NCBI GenBank assembly: GCA_012839295.1
Contig: DUNO01000002.1
Coordinates: forward strand, 1 to 64,000
Length of the DNA stretch: 64,000 nt
Reading direction: 5' to 3'
From: Clostridiales bacterium
GTDB lineage: Bacteria; Bacillota; Clostridia; Lachnospirales; Lachnospiraceae
Positions 41,451 to 50,427 of the stretch are shown here, in pieces (the first letter of the stretch is position 1; every line of letters starts with the position of its first letter). The translations under genes and the position numbers were made by a program. Under the pieces are notes generated by a model that worked only from the letters and a program-made list of their open reading frames with translations, ran no database searches and was not told where the DNA came from.

Positions 41451-42368
41451 TTAATACTCCCGGTTTACCAGCATCTTTATCAAATCCAATAAAAAATCAT
41501 TCCTTTTCCCTAAAGAGCCAAAGGTAGTAATGGCACGCTCCGATATCCCGCGTACCTCATTATTTGCAGCCTCCAGCCCCAGCAGTGTCACATAGGTTGC
41601 CTTCTCATTCTTCTCATCACTATGGACCGGCTTCCCCAATGTCTTAAGGGTGCCGGTCACATCCAGGATGTCATCCTTGATCTGGAAGGCAAGGCCGACA
41701 TCTCCTGCAATCTGTTCTATTTTAAGCACTTCTTCCTCTGTTGCTCCTGCAAGAATTGCACCAACCATCATGGAGGCCTCAATAAGTCCCCCCGTCTTTA
41801 GCTGGTACATATGATCAAGCCGCTCCCGGCCTACAGCCTTCCCGCAGCCCTCCATATCGATTACCTGCCCGCCGATCATCCCGTAGATACCGGCTTTTTT
41901 TCCGAGGACCTGTAAGGCTTTGGCAGCTTTTTGGTATAATCCGCTTTGCTCCCCGGCCTCCAGCCCGGTTATCCGGTCAAAGGCCTGAAAGGCTGTCTCA
42001 AAGGCATAGTTAAGAAGGCCGTCCCCGGCTAAAATCCCCATAGCCTCCCCATACACCACATGGGTGGTCTTCCTTCCCCTCCGGTACTCATCATTGTCCA
42101 TTGCCGGGAGGTCATCATGTACTAAGGAATAGGTATGGATCATCTCAATTGCTGCCATAAAAGGCTCAATGATTCCTTCCTCCCGGCCGCCAAACAGCTC
42201 ATAGGTCTCAGACATCAGCATTGGCCTGAGGCGCTTGCCGCCGGCCAGCAGGCTATAGTTCATTGCCGCCATGATGGTTCTTTGGTAACCCTCTTCCTGG
42301 GGAATATATTTTTTTAGTACCGCTTCAATTGCTGCAGCTTTTTGCTTGATTTGCTGGTCAAAGTTCAT
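41451..42368 (-). CDS. ispA: Polyprenyl synthetase (farnesyl/geranylgeranyl diphosphate synthase)
   Basis: 305 aa. Both Asp-rich motifs are present: SLVHDDLPAMDNDEYRRG (first) and FQIKDDILDVTG (second), with the GGKRLRPML substrate segment. It elongates allylic diphosphates with isopentenyl diphosphate to make the C15 or C20 precursor. ATG 42368 overlaps the xseB stop by 11 bases, giving translational coupling in the order xseA-xseB-ispA-dxs. The product length cannot be told from sequence. Confidence 0.95.
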   Translation of the reverse strand: MNFDQQIKQKAAAIEAVLKKYIPQEEGYQRTIMAAMNYSLLAGGKRLRPMLMSETYELFGGREEGIIEPFMAAIEMIHTYSLVHDDLPAMDNDEYRRGRKTTHVVYGEAMGILAGDGLLNYAFETAFQAFDRITGLEAGEQSGLYQKAAKALQVLGKKAGIYGMIGGQVIDMEGCGKAVGRERLDHMYQLKTGGLIEASMMVGAILAGATEEEVLKIEQIAGDVGLAFQIKDDILDVTGTLKTLGKPVHSDEKNEKATYVTLLGLEAANNEVRGISERAITTFGSLGKRNDFLLDLIKMLVNREY

Positions 42369-42552
42369 TGGCTTCTCCGCTTTCACTTAATATGATCAAT
42401 TCTTTCTCTACTTTATCAATGGAATCATTGCACGCCTTTAACAGCTTCATTCCCTCCTGATATAAGGTAAAGGAGTCCTCGAGGCTGATATCCGGCTTCT
42501 CCAGCTCTTCCATGATCTTATTTAATTTATCAAAGGATTCTTCTAATTTCAT
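42358..42552 (-). CDS. xseB: Exodeoxyribonuclease VII small subunit
   Basis: 64 aa, all helical, with the family pattern LEESFDKLNKIMEELEKPDISLEDSFTLYQEGMKLL. It binds the large subunit to form the nuclease that degrades single-stranded DNA. ATG 42552 fits the family; the seven-residue longer ORF is due to the leader motif GAAAGGCATGGGAATA, which lies where a ribosome-binding site would be expected. It is between xseA and ispA and overlaps ispA. Confidence 0.93.
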   Translation of the reverse strand: MKLEESFDKLNKIMEELEKPDISLEDSFTLYQEGMKLLKACNDSIDKVEKELIILSESGEANEL

Positions 42553-42603
42553 AATTATTCCCATGCCTTTCATTTTTCAAGGTTGAAAGTTTATTATTGC
42601 CGG

Positions 42604-43848
42604 CTATGTACGTCCAGGGGATTCCTCTTTGGGATGCTGGACATCCCGCTGCTTTGGATCCAATTCCTCCACCCTGGCTTTCATGTCGCCGTCCAGCAAG
42701 GATACTGTAAGCAGCTCTCCCTTATTTACATCCCGGATGCTCTGCACCGGCTTATTATCCTCCCTGGCGACGAGTGCATAGCCTTTACTAAGCTTTGATA
42801 ACGGTGACAAGCCATGCAGCCTTGCAATATATAGCTCCAAACGATGCCGTCTTTCCTGCAGCTTCTGGTTCATTTTTTGCTGCAGCTTTTGTTCCACTTC
42901 CATTAAATACTGCCTTTTTTGTTTGATCTGGTAGGAAGGGCTTGCATAGAACAGCCTCAGCTTATATTCCTTGCAGCGGTTTTGGTAAAGAGCCAGCTTC
43001 TGCCACAGCTCCTTAGTAAGCTTCCTCCTGTTATCACGGAGCAGGGACTGGAAGGCCTGGTAGTCATTTACCGCCAGCTCCGCTGCTGCTGATGGGGTTG
43101 GTGCCCGTAAATCAGAAACAAAATCTGCAATCGTGACATCCGTCTCATGTCCTACCGCCGAGATAACCGGGGTATTACATTGGTAGATCGCCCGTGCTAC
43201 AATCTCTTCATTAAAGGCCCATAGGTCTTCAATGGAGCCTCCGCCCCTGCCGACAATAATGGTATCCACACCCAGCCTGTCCAATGCCCGGATACCCTTA
43301 ACCACACTCTGGGCGGCACCCTCTCCCTGCACCTGTGCAGGATACAGGATCAGCTGTACATAGGGGTTCCTTCGTTTCGATATATTAATAATATCCTGGA
43401 TGGCAGCACCGGTAGCTGCTGTTACGATCCCCACCCTTTTAGGAAAGGACGGTACCGGCTTTTTATGGGCCGGATCAAAGAGCCCTTCTTCCTCCAGGCA
43501 CCTTTTTAGCCTCTCATATTTCTCATAGAGGATCCCCTGTCCATCCAGAACAATTTCGTTCGCATATAATTGATATTTTCCATCCCTCTCATAGACATTG
43601 ACACTGCCCAGGGCGATGACACTCTGGCCTTCCTCCAAACGGAATTTCAAGCCTCTCCTCTGGCCTGCAAACATAACACATGCCAATTGCCCCTGAGCAT
43701 CCTTTAGTGTAAAGTAAATATGCCCAGAGGTATGATATTTGCAGTTGGATACCTCACCCTTTACATAGACATGGTTTAGCATCCGGTCGCGCATAAATAA
43801 ATTTTTGATATATAGATTAATCTCTGTTACCGAATAAGCCTGTCCCAT
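42604..43848 (-). CDS. xseA: Exodeoxyribonuclease VII large subunit
   Basis: 414 aa. An N-terminal OB-fold (YVKGEVSNCKYHTSGHIYFTLKD as two short pieces), the catalytic exonuclease VII domain with GRGGGSIEDLWAFNEE, AVGHETDVTIADFVSDLRAPTPSAAAEL and the long C-terminal coiled coil are all present. It forms the catalytic part of exonuclease VII, which acts in DNA repair in the cytoplasm. GGAGG lies before ATG 43848. It is 24 bases after the nusB stop and followed by xseB, the usual order. Confidence 0.96.
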   Translation of the reverse strand: MGQAYSVTEINLYIKNLFMRDRMLNHVYVKGEVSNCKYHTSGHIYFTLKDAQGQLACVMFAGQRRGLKFRLEEGQSVIALGSVNVYERDGKYQLYANEIVLDGQGILYEKYERLKRCLEEEGLFDPAHKKPVPSFPKRVGIVTAATGAAIQDIINISKRRNPYVQLILYPAQVQGEGAAQSVVKGIRALDRLGVDTIIVGRGGGSIEDLWAFNEEIVARAIYQCNTPVISAVGHETDVTIADFVSDLRAPTPSAAAELAVNDYQAFQSLLRDNRRKLTKELWQKLALYQNRCKEYKLRLFYASPSYQIKQKRQYLMEVEQKLQQKMNQKLQERRHRLELYIARLHGLSPLSKLSKGYALVAREDNKPVQSIRDVNKGELLTVSLLDGDMKARVEELDPKQRDVQHPKEESPGRT

Positions 43849-43871
43849 ATTCCCTCCAAGCTGCTAACCTT

Positions 43872-44267
43872 TTATACCAGCTTCGCAAGCACTCCGTTGA
43901 TAAAGCCAGGGGACTCGTCCCCACCGAACTTCTTTGATAACTCAACGGCTTCATTGATTGCTACCTTCACGGGAATATCCTCATCAAAACGCATCTCATA
44001 TACCGCAAGCCGTAGGATCGTCAGATCCACCTTTCCCATACGGTTTAGCTTCCAACCGCTGGAGGCCTCGGATAGAATAGCATCTATGCTTTCTAAATTT
44101 TCCACAATTGCATTGAAACGCCCGGTCAGATAAGCATACTCCTCTACTGAGGGCTTATTGAGCTCCGATATATACAGCTCTACCTGCTCACTTAATTCGT
44201 TTACCCCATGAAAATCCTTTCGGAACAACATAAGGAAAACGTGTTCTCTCATCTCTCTTCTTGTCAC
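43872..44267 (-). CDS. nusB: Transcription antitermination factor NusB
   Basis: 131 aa, all helical: TRREMREHVFLMLFRKDFHG, a middle part with LTGRFNAIVENLESID, and the conserved ILRLAVYEMRFDEDIPVKVAINEAVELSKKFGGDESPGFINGVL. With NusE it binds boxA RNA and supports rRNA antitermination. The start is GTG 44267 (an AAGG-containing leader resembling the GAAAGGCACGGG motif lies upstream); the long N-terminal extension from 44318 is not family-like. A partial R2 repeat lies upstream. Confidence 0.93.
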   Translation of the reverse strand: MTRREMREHVFLMLFRKDFHGVNELSEQVELYISELNKPSVEEYAYLTGRFNAIVENLESIDAILSEASSGWKLNRMGKVDLTILRLAVYEMRFDEDIPVKVAINEAVELSKKFGGDESPGFINGVLAKLV

Positions 44268-44322
44268 GTACAAATAACCTTGCCCTTTCCGGTACCTGCA
44301 AGCTTTGCCCACAGGCACAATT

Positions 44323-44352
44323 CACTCTAACGAACATTTGGCCACTAGACCA
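44323..44352. repeat. Partial R2 repeat upstream of nusB
   Basis: attcactctaacgaacattt ggccactagaccac resembles the first half of the R2 unit (ttcacactaacgatcatttgacc...ggtcac), with about three-quarters of positions shared. The second half is absent. As with the other copies it lies upstream of a minus-strand gene. Confidence 0.45.
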
Positions 44353-44379
44353 CCCTCTATCCTTTTACACACGAATAAA

Positions 44380-44467
44380 CAAGGGACTTCTACAGATCCT
44401 TAACCGATTATTTCCTGAAAGCTTTGCTCCCATGAAATGGAAAGTGAAATCCTGCAAAAGGCCCTTG
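44380..44467 (-). terminator. Long-stem terminator after the Asp23 gene
   Basis: caagggacttctacagat (44380-44397) pairs with atcctgcaaaaggcccttg (44449-44467), about 14 pairs with a few mismatches and a long loop. On the minus strand it is followed by TTTATTC. It lies directly after the stop at 44479. Confidence 0.6.
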
Positions 44468-44478
44468 CTATACATAAT

Positions 44479-44868
44479 CTACGCTTCTTTTACGATGTTA
44501 ACTCCTGCGATACGGATATTAACCTCCTTGACCTGAAGACCGGTCATATTCTCTATCGCCAGCTTCACCTTTTCTTGCACTTGCTTTGCAGTTTCCGGAA
44601 TACCATACCCATAGTCCAGGGTAAGTGCCATATCGACGGAAACCGCATCCGGATTTACAAGAACCTTAACTCCTTTAGCCAAGTTTTTTCTTCCCGGTTT
44701 TTCCGTAAGTTCATTCGTCGTGTTACCTGATATTGCAGATACACCTTTTACTTCGGTTGCCGCCAGAGTTGCGATGGAGGCCACCACCTCATCCGCAATC
44801 TGAACCTCGCCGACCTTGCCATTCTCATGTATTTTATATGTGTTTCTATTTTCCGGTTCCTTGTTCAA
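44479..44868 (-). CDS. Asp23/Gls24 family envelope stress protein
   Basis: 129 aa. It shows the Asp23 pattern GKVGEVQIADEVVASIATLAATEVKGV, VLVNPDAVSVDMALTLDYGYGIPETAKQVQEKVKLAIENMTG and a final VNIRIAGVNIV, here quoted in parts. Family proteins are abundant, attach near the membrane through partners, and are linked to cell-wall stress. Placement upstream of nusB is normal for clostridia. It is separated from nusB by a terminator and a partial R2 repeat. Confidence 0.93.
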   Translation of the reverse strand: MNKEPENRNTYKIHENGKVGEVQIADEVVASIATLAATEVKGVSAISGNTTNELTEKPGRKNLAKGVKVLVNPDAVSVDMALTLDYGYGIPETAKQVQEKVKLAIENMTGLQVKEVNIRIAGVNIVKEA

Positions 44869-45019
44869 TTTGAATACCTCCTAAGTTCCTATCGTTATCC
44901 GGTATACCTTACTGATGTTTTCATTATATAGCATTATACCAAATTACGCAACTTTTGCAAATATAAATATATTTTGCGGGTTAAGCAGATTATTATACCA
45001 AATTTCTTATTTTAAACCT

Positions 45020-45823
45020 TTATTCTGATGCAACTACCGGATTGATACTGATTTTCCCAATAGCAACTCCGGTTCCCTCTTTTACGACATTTTCTATGAT
45101 CGCCAGCTCCTGGTCTGTCAAAGTTGTTGCATTCACAACTACCATTGCTTTATCATCCACTATGTATACCACCGCATCATCAAAGCCCTTTGCCCCTAAC
45201 AGGATTTCGGTTGCTTTTTCCTTCTCTGCTGCCTCTGTAAGCTTAATCATGCTCTCCTCCGCCTGTGCCTTCATTTTTTCCGAAACAGACTTGCTTTCGA
45301 TCATCTGCATCAGGTTTGCCCTGCTCTGGGCACGGGTCTGCTCACGCTCGATTTTTGAGGAAATAAAATAGCCTGCTTCAATGGATGCATTTGCAAGCAC
45401 TGCTTCTCCGGGAGTTCCGTCCTTGAGGTCAATTTCTCCGTTATCGGCCACATCATGGGAGGAAGCCAAAATGTCCTCATCCGAGAGATCATTTAATCCT
45501 AAGTCACCCGTATCATCTACATCGGTAGCTTCTTCCTCATTATCCGTGTCGTCCACATCCGTATCCTCAATTGTCCCATCGTCTGTATCATCCACTCCTG
45601 TATCTGTGGCTGTCCCTGTAGGGGAAACCTCCGTATTTGTCGCTACGTTAACCCCATCCACTTCTGTGTATTCGTCATAATTTTCCGAGCCCGGATCTAC
45701 GGTCAATAGAGTATCCGAATCTTTTCCGGCATCTTGGTTAGTGAAGCTTAGATAACCCGCGATTACGATCATAATGGCTAATGCGGTTATTATGACATGG
45801 TTTTTTTTGAATATATTCTTCAT
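45020..45823 (-). CDS. spoIIIAH: Stage III sporulation protein AH
   Basis: 267 aa. An N-terminal membrane segment (residues ~8-26) and a long Asp/Thr/Glu-rich linker with repeated VDDTD and DTG units are followed by the ring-forming domain (SIEAGYFISSKIEREQTRAQSR, then VGATGIAIGK-like end). In Bacillus this mother-cell protein pairs with forespore SpoIIQ to build the feeding-tube channel. It closes the spoIIIA operon. The acidic linker is longer than in Bacillus and its length may vary because it is repetitive. CAGGAGG precedes ATG 45823. Confidence 0.93.
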   Translation of the reverse strand: MKNIFKKNHVIITALAIMIVIAGYLSFTNQDAGKDSDTLLTVDPGSENYDEYTEVDGVNVATNTEVSPTGTATDTGVDDTDDGTIEDTDVDDTDNEEEATDVDDTGDLGLNDLSDEDILASSHDVADNGEIDLKDGTPGEAVLANASIEAGYFISSKIEREQTRAQSRANLMQMIESKSVSEKMKAQAEESMIKLTEAAEKEKATEILLGAKGFDDAVVYIVDDKAMVVVNATTLTDQELAIIENVVKEGTGVAIGKISINPVVASE

Positions 45824-45837
45824 TTTACGCCTCCTGA

Positions 45838-46461
45838 TTAATTATTAGCTTGATTCATCTTCATTACTTTAACTTTATGCGCCGGTATTCCAAATAATAC
45901 CTGCGCGGCCTCCATAATGTCCATTTTAATTTTTGCATCATCTCCGCCTTCGGCGATCACTAGGACGCCTTCCACTTCCGGTTCCAGTTCCTGTATTATG
46001 TAGGGCTGCGACTTCCCATTCTCGTTCGTAACCAGAACGGTACTCTCTTCCCGCGTTATATTATTATTTGTTCTGCTTCCACCCTCCCCGTCAACTTCGT
46101 TCACGCTTTCCTGTGTAGTTGGATCATCCTTTAATGGAACCTGTTCCGCCGAGGCTTTCAAAGTAATCATTACCTCTACATCACCAATGCCGGATACCTT
46201 CCCAAGGATTTTCTCCAGCCTTTTTTCCATTTCTGATATATAGGTATTCGAGCTATGGCTTGTCATATTACTATCTTTTTGTATAACCTTTGTGTCATTT
46301 TCTTTAGAATCACCATCGTCGGAACCTACCGAGCTAAAAATCCCGGGAACAGACAGTAGGATGATAAGAATTCCTGCCATAGCCAGCATGATTAGCCGGG
46401 GTACCCCTATGTCTTTTAAGGAAAACTTAAATTTCCCTCCATTTTTATCCTTCATTTCCAT
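45838..46461 (-). CDS. spoIIIAG: Stage III sporulation protein AG
   Basis: 207 aa with one membrane segment (residues ~20-38), a Ser/Asn-rich linker and the ring-building region (EKRLEKILGKVSGIGDVEVMITLKAS quoted in parts), ending AAQVLFGIPAHKVKVMKM. In Bacillus it forms a large ring in the mother-cell membrane around the forespore. It starts 6 bases after spoIIIAF's stop, and spoIIIAH follows 14 bases later, so the three are co-translated. Confidence 0.94.
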   Translation of the reverse strand: MEMKDKNGGKFKFSLKDIGVPRLIMLAMAGILIILLSVPGIFSSVGSDDGDSKENDTKVIQKDSNMTSHSSNTYISEMEKRLEKILGKVSGIGDVEVMITLKASAEQVPLKDDPTTQESVNEVDGEGGSRTNNNITREESTVLVTNENGKSQPYIIQELEPEVEGVLVIAEGGDDAKIKMDIMEAAQVLFGIPAHKVKVMKMNQANN

Positions 46462-46467
46462 ACCGAC

Positions 46468-47091
46468 TTATCCTCCCTGTATACTAATATTTATATTGCC
46501 TTGTTCCATATTATAGAAGTCCGCAAGCTCTTTTTTTATTGTAATTTCCAAGGGGGAAGGAGCTTGCTTTTCGGATGTTTTTTCTTCCTCTCCAATTGTT
46601 ATTTGCGCAATTTTTATTTCATCTATGTCAAGCCTGTTTTTATCCCCGGAATCCCCATCTCCAGCCGCAACCGCACGGATATCCATCCCTTCAACGCTTC
46701 CAAAATTCTCGCTTTCACTATCCATATTAAAGATAACATCAACGTAATCCACCGAAATATCCCTCTTCTGGAGCAATTCCTTCACCTGCTCCCTTATCCC
46801 GTCCTCATATTCGGCAAAGATTGCCTCCTGCTGTTCTCTTTCTACACCCTCAAGCTCTTTTTTAAACTCCGAGGTATCCACAGTAAAATTATTCGAGTTA
46901 AAAAAATAATCCAGGCTCTCATCCAGCTTTATTACCCTAAGAACCGGCGTTATCACAATCAGCACCAGGATCATGCCCGAGACAATGCTGATATACTTTT
47001 TATAGCTCTTGTTCCCAAGCAGGTTCATGACAATGGTATTCATAATCATATAAATTACAATATTACGAATCCAAGAATACAGCTCTTCCAT
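46468..47091 (-). CDS. spoIIIAF: Stage III sporulation protein AF
   Basis: 207 aa with two N-terminal membrane segments (RNIVIYMIMNTIVMNLL and VSGMILVLIVITPVL) and an extracytoplasmic domain carrying a long helix (KKELEGVEREQQEAIFAEYEDG). It is part of the mother-cell export apparatus needed for sigma-G activity in the forespore. ATG 47091 matches the family N-terminus (MEELYSWIRNIV); the upstream 40 residues are a shadow of spoIIIAE. It overlaps the spoIIIAE end closely. Confidence 0.93.
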   Translation of the reverse strand: MEELYSWIRNIVIYMIMNTIVMNLLGNKSYKKYISIVSGMILVLIVITPVLRVIKLDESLDYFFNSNNFTVDTSEFKKELEGVEREQQEAIFAEYEDGIREQVKELLQKRDISVDYVDVIFNMDSESENFGSVEGMDIRAVAAGDGDSGDKNRLDIDEIKIAQITIGEEEKTSEKQAPSPLEITIKKELADFYNMEQGNINISIQGG

Positions 47092-47093
47092 AT

Positions 47094-48263
47094 TCACCTC
47101 ACACTCCCCGTCGTAACCGCCACAATCGTAATTGCCAGCATAAACAATACCGCCCCCACAAACACAGTCTGCAGGAGCAACGCTGTTGCTTTGGCAGCAG
47201 CACTGATGCATTCAATAAACCGTTTATCCGAGACCGGCTGCAGGGCCGCACTGCTGACTTTATAGATAACGGTAACTACAGCCAGCTTTAAAAATGGCAC
47301 GGCACTGATTATAATAATTACCACCAGACCAGTTACCCCAATGGAGTTTTTCAGGATAACCCCCGCTCCCAGGATGGTCTCCGTCACACTGCCGAGGGCA
47401 TCCCCGATACCCGGGATTGCTTCCGAGGCCTTGTATAGCACCGAGCGCTTCACCTGGTCCACAACGGGGACAATCAGCCCCTTAATGGCACTAAAACCCA
47501 CTACTACTGCCAATAAGCTTTTTAGCAGCCAGCTGACGCCAAGGGCGATGAGATCCGCCAGCCTGGAAAGCATGTCCTCCTTGGACAGGTTATTTGCCAG
47601 CACAATTACAAGATAGAAATCAATCATAGGGATAACCAGCTTAATTAGAATAAAATCTACCAGCGTGATCAATCCCAGGGCAGCTTCATAAAAAACCATC
47701 GAGGTGGTTGCCCCTGAGGTAAAGGCTACCGTCATCAGATAGGTCGGTATGAGCGCCTTCATAAAATCAAGGATGGCTCCTATCGTATCCGACGCTACCC
47801 TGGATGCGACAATAAAGGAGCTGACCAGCAATCCGAACAAAAGCAGGTAGGTAACATAAAAGCCTGTTTCCGCCACCTGGTTATTTTTAAAGGCGGTAGA
47901 AAAATTAGTTAAAAGTGCTGCAATCAATGAGATGGTGACCAGGCTGGCAAAGGTATTTAGGTTGGCCTTAATTTCACCCTTCACCTGTCCAAAGAGCTCC
48001 GACCCGATGGAGGAAAGTGAAAAGGATTCCTCTCCCTGCAGCAGCTTTGATATGTAATCACTAAAATTAAAATCATTGCCGGTTCCAAGCACATTGTCAA
48101 TGACTGATTGGATTTCATCATAGTCCATATCATCGGAAAACCCCGGGGAGGCCTTTGCGGTTTTCGCATTTAGAAAGGCCAGGACCATAACAAGTATTAT
48201 AAAAATAAACTTAAGCCGATGTCCCTTTTTCTCCGGCTTGCTACGCCCCATACCCATCGGCAT
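47094..48263 (-). CDS. spoIIIAE: Stage III sporulation protein AE
   Basis: 389 aa. A signal peptide (residues ~15-37 with a cleavage-like AKASPG) is followed by an extracytoplasmic segment with LLQGEESFSLSS and about six to seven membrane segments. It is the polytopic component of the SpoIIIA channel. The start ATG 48263 overlaps the spoIIIAD stop as TGATG, so it is coupled to it; ATG 48257 is also possible given GGAGG at 48267-48272. Confidence 0.94.
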   Translation of the reverse strand: MPMGMGRSKPEKKGHRLKFIFIILVMVLAFLNAKTAKASPGFSDDMDYDEIQSVIDNVLGTGNDFNFSDYISKLLQGEESFSLSSIGSELFGQVKGEIKANLNTFASLVTISLIAALLTNFSTAFKNNQVAETGFYVTYLLLFGLLVSSFIVASRVASDTIGAILDFMKALIPTYLMTVAFTSGATTSMVFYEAALGLITLVDFILIKLVIPMIDFYLVIVLANNLSKEDMLSRLADLIALGVSWLLKSLLAVVVGFSAIKGLIVPVVDQVKRSVLYKASEAIPGIGDALGSVTETILGAGVILKNSIGVTGLVVIIIISAVPFLKLAVVTVIYKVSSAALQPVSDKRFIECISAAAKATALLLQTVFVGAVLFMLAITIVAVTTGSVR

Positions 48264-48646
48264 CAAACCTCCAAAAAGTTGTTGATGGTATCCAGTATGG
48301 CCAGCATGATCGGCATACTGATCGCCAGGATACTCAACTTGCCAACCAGTTCAATCTGCTCCCCGACCGCATTATACCCGGAATCCTTGCAGAGGGAGGA
48401 GGCTATCTCCGTGATATAGGTAATCCCGATAATCTTGACCAGGATTCCCGTATAGGCACGGTTCAGCTTTATATAGCCCTGCAGCTGGGTAATGGCATCC
48501 ATGATGATCTGCAGCTTTCCCAGTCCCCATAACAGGATCAGGATGCAGGCGGCAATACTGATATAGAGGGAATATTCATCCTTCCCTTTTTTAAACATAA
48601 TTGCAAGAACGACTGTCATTAATCCAATTACAGCTATTTTTACCAT
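48263..48646 (-). CDS. spoIIIAD: Stage III sporulation protein AD
   Basis: 127 aa with about four membrane segments (KIAVIGLMTVVLAIMF, YISIAACILILLWG, then SILAISMPIMLAILDTI). It is a paralogue of the smaller SpoIIIAC. It is a membrane component of the sporulation channel. ATG 48646 follows GAGG by six bases. It is separated from spoIIIAC by about 50 bases and overlaps spoIIIAE by one base. Confidence 0.94.
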   Translation of the reverse strand: MVKIAVIGLMTVVLAIMFKKGKDEYSLYISIAACILILLWGLGKLQIIMDAITQLQGYIKLNRAYTGILVKIIGITYITEIASSLCKDSGYNAVGEQIELVGKLSILAISMPIMLAILDTINNFLEV

Positions 48647-48699
48647 GTGAAACCTCATTCCTTAATGTATGTATATAAGCCCGGTACCGCCGCTTATTC

Positions 48700-48897
48700 C
48701 TACACAATATTAAATAACTTCTGAATTGTCGTGAACAAGTCCGAGATATGCGGCAACAGCCACAGAAGTACCAGAACCAGACCTGCCAGACTGGTCAGAA
48801 AGGCCAGATCATCCCTCCCCGATTGCTTTAAAATCTGGTTTAGTATCGACACCATGATACCAACCAATGCTATCCGTAATATAAAATAGATGTCCAT
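48700..48897 (-). CDS. spoIIIAC: Stage III sporulation protein AC
   Basis: 65 aa with two membrane segments: DIYFILRIALVGIMVSILNQIL and FLTSLAGLVLVLLWLLPHI, separated by a short polar stretch (KQSGRDDLA). This is the usual size and form. It belongs to the mother-cell channel complex. GGAGGGAAT lies before ATG 48897. Confidence 0.95.
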   Translation of the reverse strand: MDIYFILRIALVGIMVSILNQILKQSGRDDLAFLTSLAGLVLVLLWLLPHISDLFTTIQKLFNIV

Positions 48898-48931
48898 AGA
48901 TTCCCTCCACCGTATCGCATAAGCGAGTGTA

Positions 48932-49456
48932 CTAAGCCATGACGATCGTAATGAACACTCCCGCCATGATACCTAAGGTATTATAAAGATAAGCTCTTTC
49001 CTTCGCAGTTTTTGACAATACTGTTATATCCTCCTCTATCTGTGACAGATATAAATCGATGGTATTCAGCTGCATTTCCTTGTCAAGATAACCCAGGTTT
49101 TCTCCCAATTGTATCAGGTTTGACTTGTCCTTTTTCGTCAGTGCCGAGTTCAGCAGCTCCAGCTCCACCGCCTTCCTCCAGATGGCCGAGAAGGTTTCCC
49201 CCGATAATTCATTTAACCTGTTACTTACATACCGGAAAAACAGGTCAAACCTGCTGCTGTGCCGCCTGGTGATTGCATAAATAGCTTCCGGCAGAGGGGT
49301 ATTTGCATACCGGATATCCCCCCTCAGCAGACCGACCAGCTTCCGCAGCTCCTTTAAATCCTCGATTCTGCTCTTTAATTCTCCGCTGAAATAAAAACCT
49401 ACTGCACTTGAAGATCCGATCACCAGGATGCAGCCGATAATTTTCATAATGTTCAT
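48932..49456 (-). CDS. spoIIIAB: Stage III sporulation protein AB
   Basis: 174 aa. Membrane segments at both ends (MKIIGCILVIGSSSAVGFYFSG and YLYNTLGIMAGVFITIVMA) flank a helical body with ELRKLVGLLRGDIRYANTPLPEAI. This matches SpoIIIAB and its fold is like type II secretion F-proteins. It overlaps the spoIIIAA stop by four bases (ATGA), a classic coupling. It follows in the order AA-AB-AC-AD-AE-AF-AG-AH. Confidence 0.95.
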   Translation of the reverse strand: MNIMKIIGCILVIGSSSAVGFYFSGELKSRIEDLKELRKLVGLLRGDIRYANTPLPEAIYAITRRHSSRFDLFFRYVSNRLNELSGETFSAIWRKAVELELLNSALTKKDKSNLIQLGENLGYLDKEMQLNTIDLYLSQIEEDITVLSKTAKERAYLYNTLGIMAGVFITIVMA

Positions 49457-50427
49457 ACAGGATTGTCCTCCTTCCCTGCATACAGCCTTTTTCCATCCGC
49501 ATCATATATTTCATCCAAATGCCCGATCCCCTTCCGGTTGCTCAGGATAATATAACGCTCAAATAAGCGTTTCTTTACCAGCTCACCCAGGGTTGGCTTG
49601 TTCTGGATATCTTCAATTGAGCTGCCATGGACCGTGGCAATCAGTTTGCAGCCACAGCCAATAACATAATCTATGGCGTCCAATTCTTCTTTAGAACCTA
49701 TTTCATCTACGGCGATGACCCGCGGCGACATTGACCGGATCAGCATCAGCATTCCCTTTGCCTTCGGGCAGCAGTCCAGGACATCGGTCCGGATTCCCAG
49801 TTCATTTTGCGGCGTCCCCATATAGCAGGCCCCGATTTCAGAGCGTTCATCCACAACACCGACGCTCATCCCCTCAAGATATCCACTGCCGTTGGACAGC
49901 TGGCGTATAATATCCCTGAGAAGTGTTGTTTTTCCACATCTCGGAGGCGATATGATCAGGGTATGGTAAATCCCATCCACCTGCTTATGAACCAGATAAG
50001 GAATTACCGGGTCGGCACAGCCTTTTACCTGGTGCGCCAGGCGTATATTGATGAAGGAAATATGCTTCATCCCTTTGACGGCGTCCTCCTCCATGATTAC
50101 TTTTCCCGCCAGCCCAATCCGATGACCGCCGTTAATAGTTATAAAGCCTTGGCGGATTTCCTCCTCAAAGGCATAGAGTGAGTAATTGCTTATGTACTCC
50201 ATCGTCTCCCTGATCTCATTCTTGGTTACGATAACCGCTTTCTTAGGGTTGTCTACAATTACCGCGTCCTCTGTCACAAAGCATTCTCTATTTGCATATA
50301 CAATCAGGAGCGGGGCATTCATCCGAAGCCTGATTTCCTGAAGCAGCTCAAAATCAAGGATAAGTTTTCCAAGTATGGTACGAAGCTTAAGCGATAATAT
50401 TTTCAACAGCTCTTCTTTCGTGTTCAT
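49453..50427 (-). CDS. spoIIIAA: Stage III sporulation protein AA (ATPase)
   Basis: 324 aa. Walker A is SPPRCGKTTLLRDI, then a Walker B-like VIAVDEIGSKEELDAIDYV and conserved IATVHGSSIEDIQNKP. This secretion-ATPase-like protein powers the SpoIIIA channel. ATG 50427 has AGGAGG five bases upstream; the 25-residue longer form is rejected. It starts the operon. The region 50428-50620 contains a divergent promoter area with aroE on the other strand; no certain sigma-E site was recognised. Confidence 0.95.
   Translation of the reverse strand: MNTKEELLKILSLKLRTILGKLILDFELLQEIRLRMNAPLLIVYANRECFVTEDAVIVDNPKKAVIVTKNEIRETMEYISNYSLYAFEEEIRQGFITINGGHRIGLAGKVIMEEDAVKGMKHISFINIRLAHQVKGCADPVIPYLVHKQVDGIYHTLIISPPRCGKTTLLRDIIRQLSNGSGYLEGMSVGVVDERSEIGACYMGTPQNELGIRTDVLDCCPKAKGMLMLIRSMSPRVIAVDEIGSKEELDAIDYVIGCGCKLIATVHGSSIEDIQNKPTLGELVKKRLFERYIILSNRKGIGHLDEIYDADGKRLYAGKEDNPV

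Noticed and set aside
46501-47265. 254-aa ORF on the plus strand
   Set aside because: Antisense to spoIIIAF/AE in an intact, well-ordered operon.
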